From Bacteroidales bacterium (GTDB taxonomy: Bacteria; Bacteroidota; Bacteroidia; Bacteroidales; VadinHA17): DNA of 64,000 bases. The DNA is taken from contig JARKQN010000065.1 of the NCBI GenBank assembly GCA_029974835.1, positions 1 through 64,000 on the forward strand, in the 5' to 3' direction. A program made the position numbers and the translations under genes. This document shows, in pieces, positions 62,597-64,000 of this stretch. Numbering within the stretch: position 1 is the first letter of the stretch; every line of letters starts with the position of its first letter. The notes beneath the pieces were generated by a model. The model saw only the letters and a program-made list of their open reading frames with translations, was not told the DNA's origin and made no database searches.

Positions 62597-63199
62597 CTAT
62601 TTGTATTGCTCAATAATTTTTTTCACAACATCATCAAACCGGAAGTCATATTGATCGTCTGAAAAGACGAAGGTCAGGGCAAACCCTTTGAGGGTAATAA
62701 TGAACATATTCATATCGAGAAAAGGATCGTACCCCGGCGGTTTTATTTCCTTTTTACGGTTGAAATATTCGGAAAGCATGGCGGTTATTCCGGGCAGGTC
62801 CCTGAACTGATTTTCGTTTTCGGTAAAGAATTTCTGCACATCCTCCTGCATCAGAAGCCTGAAAAACAGGCGCCAGACAGCCTTTTTCCTTTTCAGTAAT
62901 TCTGCAATGCGTAAGACAAAATCTTCAAATTCGTCACCGCTGAGATATCCGTCATGATCAGGATCGAAATACTGGTACATCTCATCAACCGATTTTCTGA
63001 TAATCTCTTTAAGCAGTTCCTCCTTGCTCGGAAAATAATTGTACATCAGTCCTTTTGAAATGCCGGCATGTTTTGCGATATGACTTATTGTAGTTGCGTG
63101 GTAACCGTTAAGGGAAAAATGTTCCAGGGCACTCTGCATAATCAGCGCCCTTTTTTCCTCCCTGATATCCGCATATTGTTTTTTTGTCCGTGGCGACAT
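62597..63199 (-). CDS. TetR-family regulator with an EF-hand calcium loop
   Basis: 200 residues. The N-terminal helix-turn-helix is typical: ALIMQSALEHFSLNGYHATTISHIAKHAGISKGLMYNYFPSKEELL. Right behind it stands a complete EF-hand loop, residues 79-90, D79-x-D81-x-D83-G84-Y85-L86-S87-x-x-E90 (bases 62930-62965), which has all coordinating positions. The rest is a helical ligand domain. TetR proteins repress genes until a ligand binds; here calcium is a plausible effector, or it stabilises the fold. The gene heads the transport operon (5 bases to the LolA-like gene) and an 18-bp palindrome lies 23 bases upstream of its ATG, so autoregulation and operon control are likely. Confidence 0.9.
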   Translation of the reverse strand: MSPRTKKQYADIREEKRALIMQSALEHFSLNGYHATTISHIAKHAGISKGLMYNYFPSKEELLKEIIRKSVDEMYQYFDPDHDGYLSGDEFEDFVLRIAELLKRKKAVWRLFFRLLMQEDVQKFFTENENQFRDLPGITAMLSEYFNRKKEIKPPGYDPFLDMNMFIITLKGFALTFVFSDDQYDFRFDDVVKKIIEQYK

Positions 63200-63221
63200 C
63201 GTTCTGCGGTTTATAGATTAA

Positions 63222-63239
63222 TGACTGAACGGTCAGTCA
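63222..63239. promoter_or_regulatory. Operator-like palindrome upstream of the TetR gene
   Basis: TGACTGAACGGTCAGTCA consists of 7-bp arms TGACTGA/TCAGTCA around 4 bases. It sits 23 bases upstream of the TetR ATG, and on the minus strand a TTTG partly overlaps its upstream edge, so the operator would cover the promoter spacer. This fits binding by the TetR protein. Confidence 0.65.
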
Positions 63240-63287
63240 AAAATAAATACTTTTTCCGAGACTTCAAAATTTCTGATAAGGCATTTT

Positions 63288-64000
63288 TTATTTTGCCCCT
63301 TTATTCAGGAAAACAGGTTTACGGTGTTCCTCGGAGGGAATGCTGTTTTTGACATAAGGCCAGTCGTCATTCCACAGAATTTCATCGAGCATAAGTTTTC
63401 TGCCCTCCGGCCTGGTTCTGTCGTAGGCATGGTAAAGAAGCCAGGTGTTTCCCTGGTCATCTGTTATAATTTCCGAATTATGGCCTGTTCCGGTGAACCT
63501 TTCACTTCCGCGGATAATAATTTCATGCCTGTTATCGTTCATGCTTTCGCCTTTCCGGTTGAAATATGGTCCGAAAAGATTTTCCGACCGTCCGGTCACT
63601 GTGGTGTAGGTGCTCTTTAGTCCTTCACAGCAGGTGCCCGTTGAGCAGAAGAGGTAATAATATTTTCCTTTCCTGAAAATACAGGTGCCTTCATAGGCGG
63701 TTCCTGCTATCTGTCTTTTTTCTGCTCCGGGGTTAACTGAAAGCCCGTCATCGGACAGTTCGATGCAGAATATTCCGTGAAAGCTGCCCCAGAAAAGGTA
63801 TTTTTTGCCATTATCCTCGATATAAAAAGGGTCGATAGAGTTTTGCACTCCTATTTCTGAGCTGATAAACAATTTGCCCTTGTCTCTGAAAGGTCCTTCA
63901 GGCTTATCGCTTACAGCCACTCCTATGCCGCAGGTCCATTCACCTCCCCAAACCGACATAGAATAATAAAGGACATATTGTCCGTTGATATAGTTTATAT
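63288..64000 (-). CDS. GH43-family glycosidase, N-terminal part outside the window
   Basis: The frame is open at the right window edge (position 64000), so the start is missing; about 237 residues are visible. They include GEWTCGIGVAVSDKPEGPF, a five-bladed propeller pattern with VQNSIDPFYIEDNGKKYLFWGSFHGI, AYEGTCIFRKGKYYYLFCS (acid glutamate region) and FTGTGHNSEIITDDQGNTWLLYHAY, typical of GH43 enzymes (arabinofuranosidase/xylosidase types). The stop lies at 63288. The other plant-glycan enzyme of the window, GH10, lies about 47 kb away, so they are not linked. Exported or not cannot be judged without the N terminus. Confidence 0.85.
   Translation of the reverse strand, partial: INYINGQYVLYYSMSVWGGEWTCGIGVAVSDKPEGPFRDKGKLFISSEIGVQNSIDPFYIEDNGKKYLFWGSFHGIFCIELSDDGLSVNPGAEKRQIAGTAYEGTCIFRKGKYYYLFCSTGTCCEGLKSTYTTVTGRSENLFGPYFNRKGESMNDNRHEIIIRGSERFTGTGHNSEIITDDQGNTWLLYHAYDRTRPEGRKLMLDEILWNDDWPYVKNSIPSEEHRKPVFLNKGAK

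Noticed and set aside
57059..63199. A plain housekeeping LolCDE-LolA operon
   Set aside because: The adjacent TetR regulator, the coupled outer-membrane barrel and the methyltransferase gene are not part of the standard Lol system, so a specialised role is more likely.

Overview
The window looks like a chromosomal segment of a Bacteroidota bacterium, probably from the Bacteroidales/Marinilabiliales side. The evidence is the gene content (a DUF2723 membrane protein, a LytS/LytTR pair behind LiaF-like proteins, a DUF3108 protein, many signal peptides followed by beta-barrels), the near absence of Shine-Dalgarno sequences, and at least ten upstream sites that match the Bacteroidota -7 element TAnnTTTG, several with a TTG or TTTG 18 to 23 bases further up. 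No insertion sequence, integrase, prophage or CRISPR array is visible. Two genes are interrupted by a single in-frame stop codon.

Layout. 1-4.1 kb: the end of a lipocalin-like lipoprotein, a DedA/ATP-grasp fusion, a small coiled-coil membrane protein, tRNA-Gln with a 23-bp copy of its 3' end nearby, a SiaC-like phosphoprotein and a small ribbon-helix-helix-like protein. 4.36-10.3 kb: a plus-strand run of TolC, a MacA-like adaptor, TsaB, a DUF3108 protein, EF-P and a PP2C phosphatase. 10.4-21.8 kb: TyrRS, CvpA, tRNA-Arg, a secreted ankyrin protein with about 21 repeats, a zinc-ribbon membrane protein, a GH10 enzyme, a DUF1846 protein, a nitroreductase, a flavodoxin-like protein and a broken exported protein. 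21.9-39.7 kb: two PLP-dependent amino-acid decarboxylases, a 14-repeat WD40/caspase protein, EttA, a YfiR/PP2C membrane phosphatase beside a lone receiver protein, the DUF2723 protein and a 961-residue gluzincin-like/propeller/barrel protein.

39.7-52.0 kb holds housekeeping on the minus strand: DUF177-rpmF-plsX-fabH, then a bactofilin overlapping an AtpZ-like gene, a small membrane protein, atpB-E-F-H-A-G and a polyprenyl diphosphate synthase. The atpD-atpC pair sits apart, behind an oppositely oriented outer-membrane protein, with its own promoter. 52.2-55.2 kb is a plus-strand sensory operon of two LiaF-like membrane proteins, a LytS-type kinase and a LytTR regulator. YidD and a YugP-type membrane protease follow.

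56.3-63.2 kb is the most interesting part. It is a tight minus-strand operon of a TetR-family regulator, a LolA-like periplasmic carrier, two FtsX-type permeases, a LolD/MacB-type ATPase, an outer-membrane barrel and a methyltransferase gene broken by a stop codon. This looks like a dedicated Lol-like transport line from inner to outer membrane. The TetR protein contains a textbook 12-residue EF-hand calcium loop right after its DNA-binding domain, and an 18-bp palindrome lies just upstream of its gene, so calcium-sensitive control of this transporter is a reasonable hypothesis. A truncated GH43 glycosidase closes the window.
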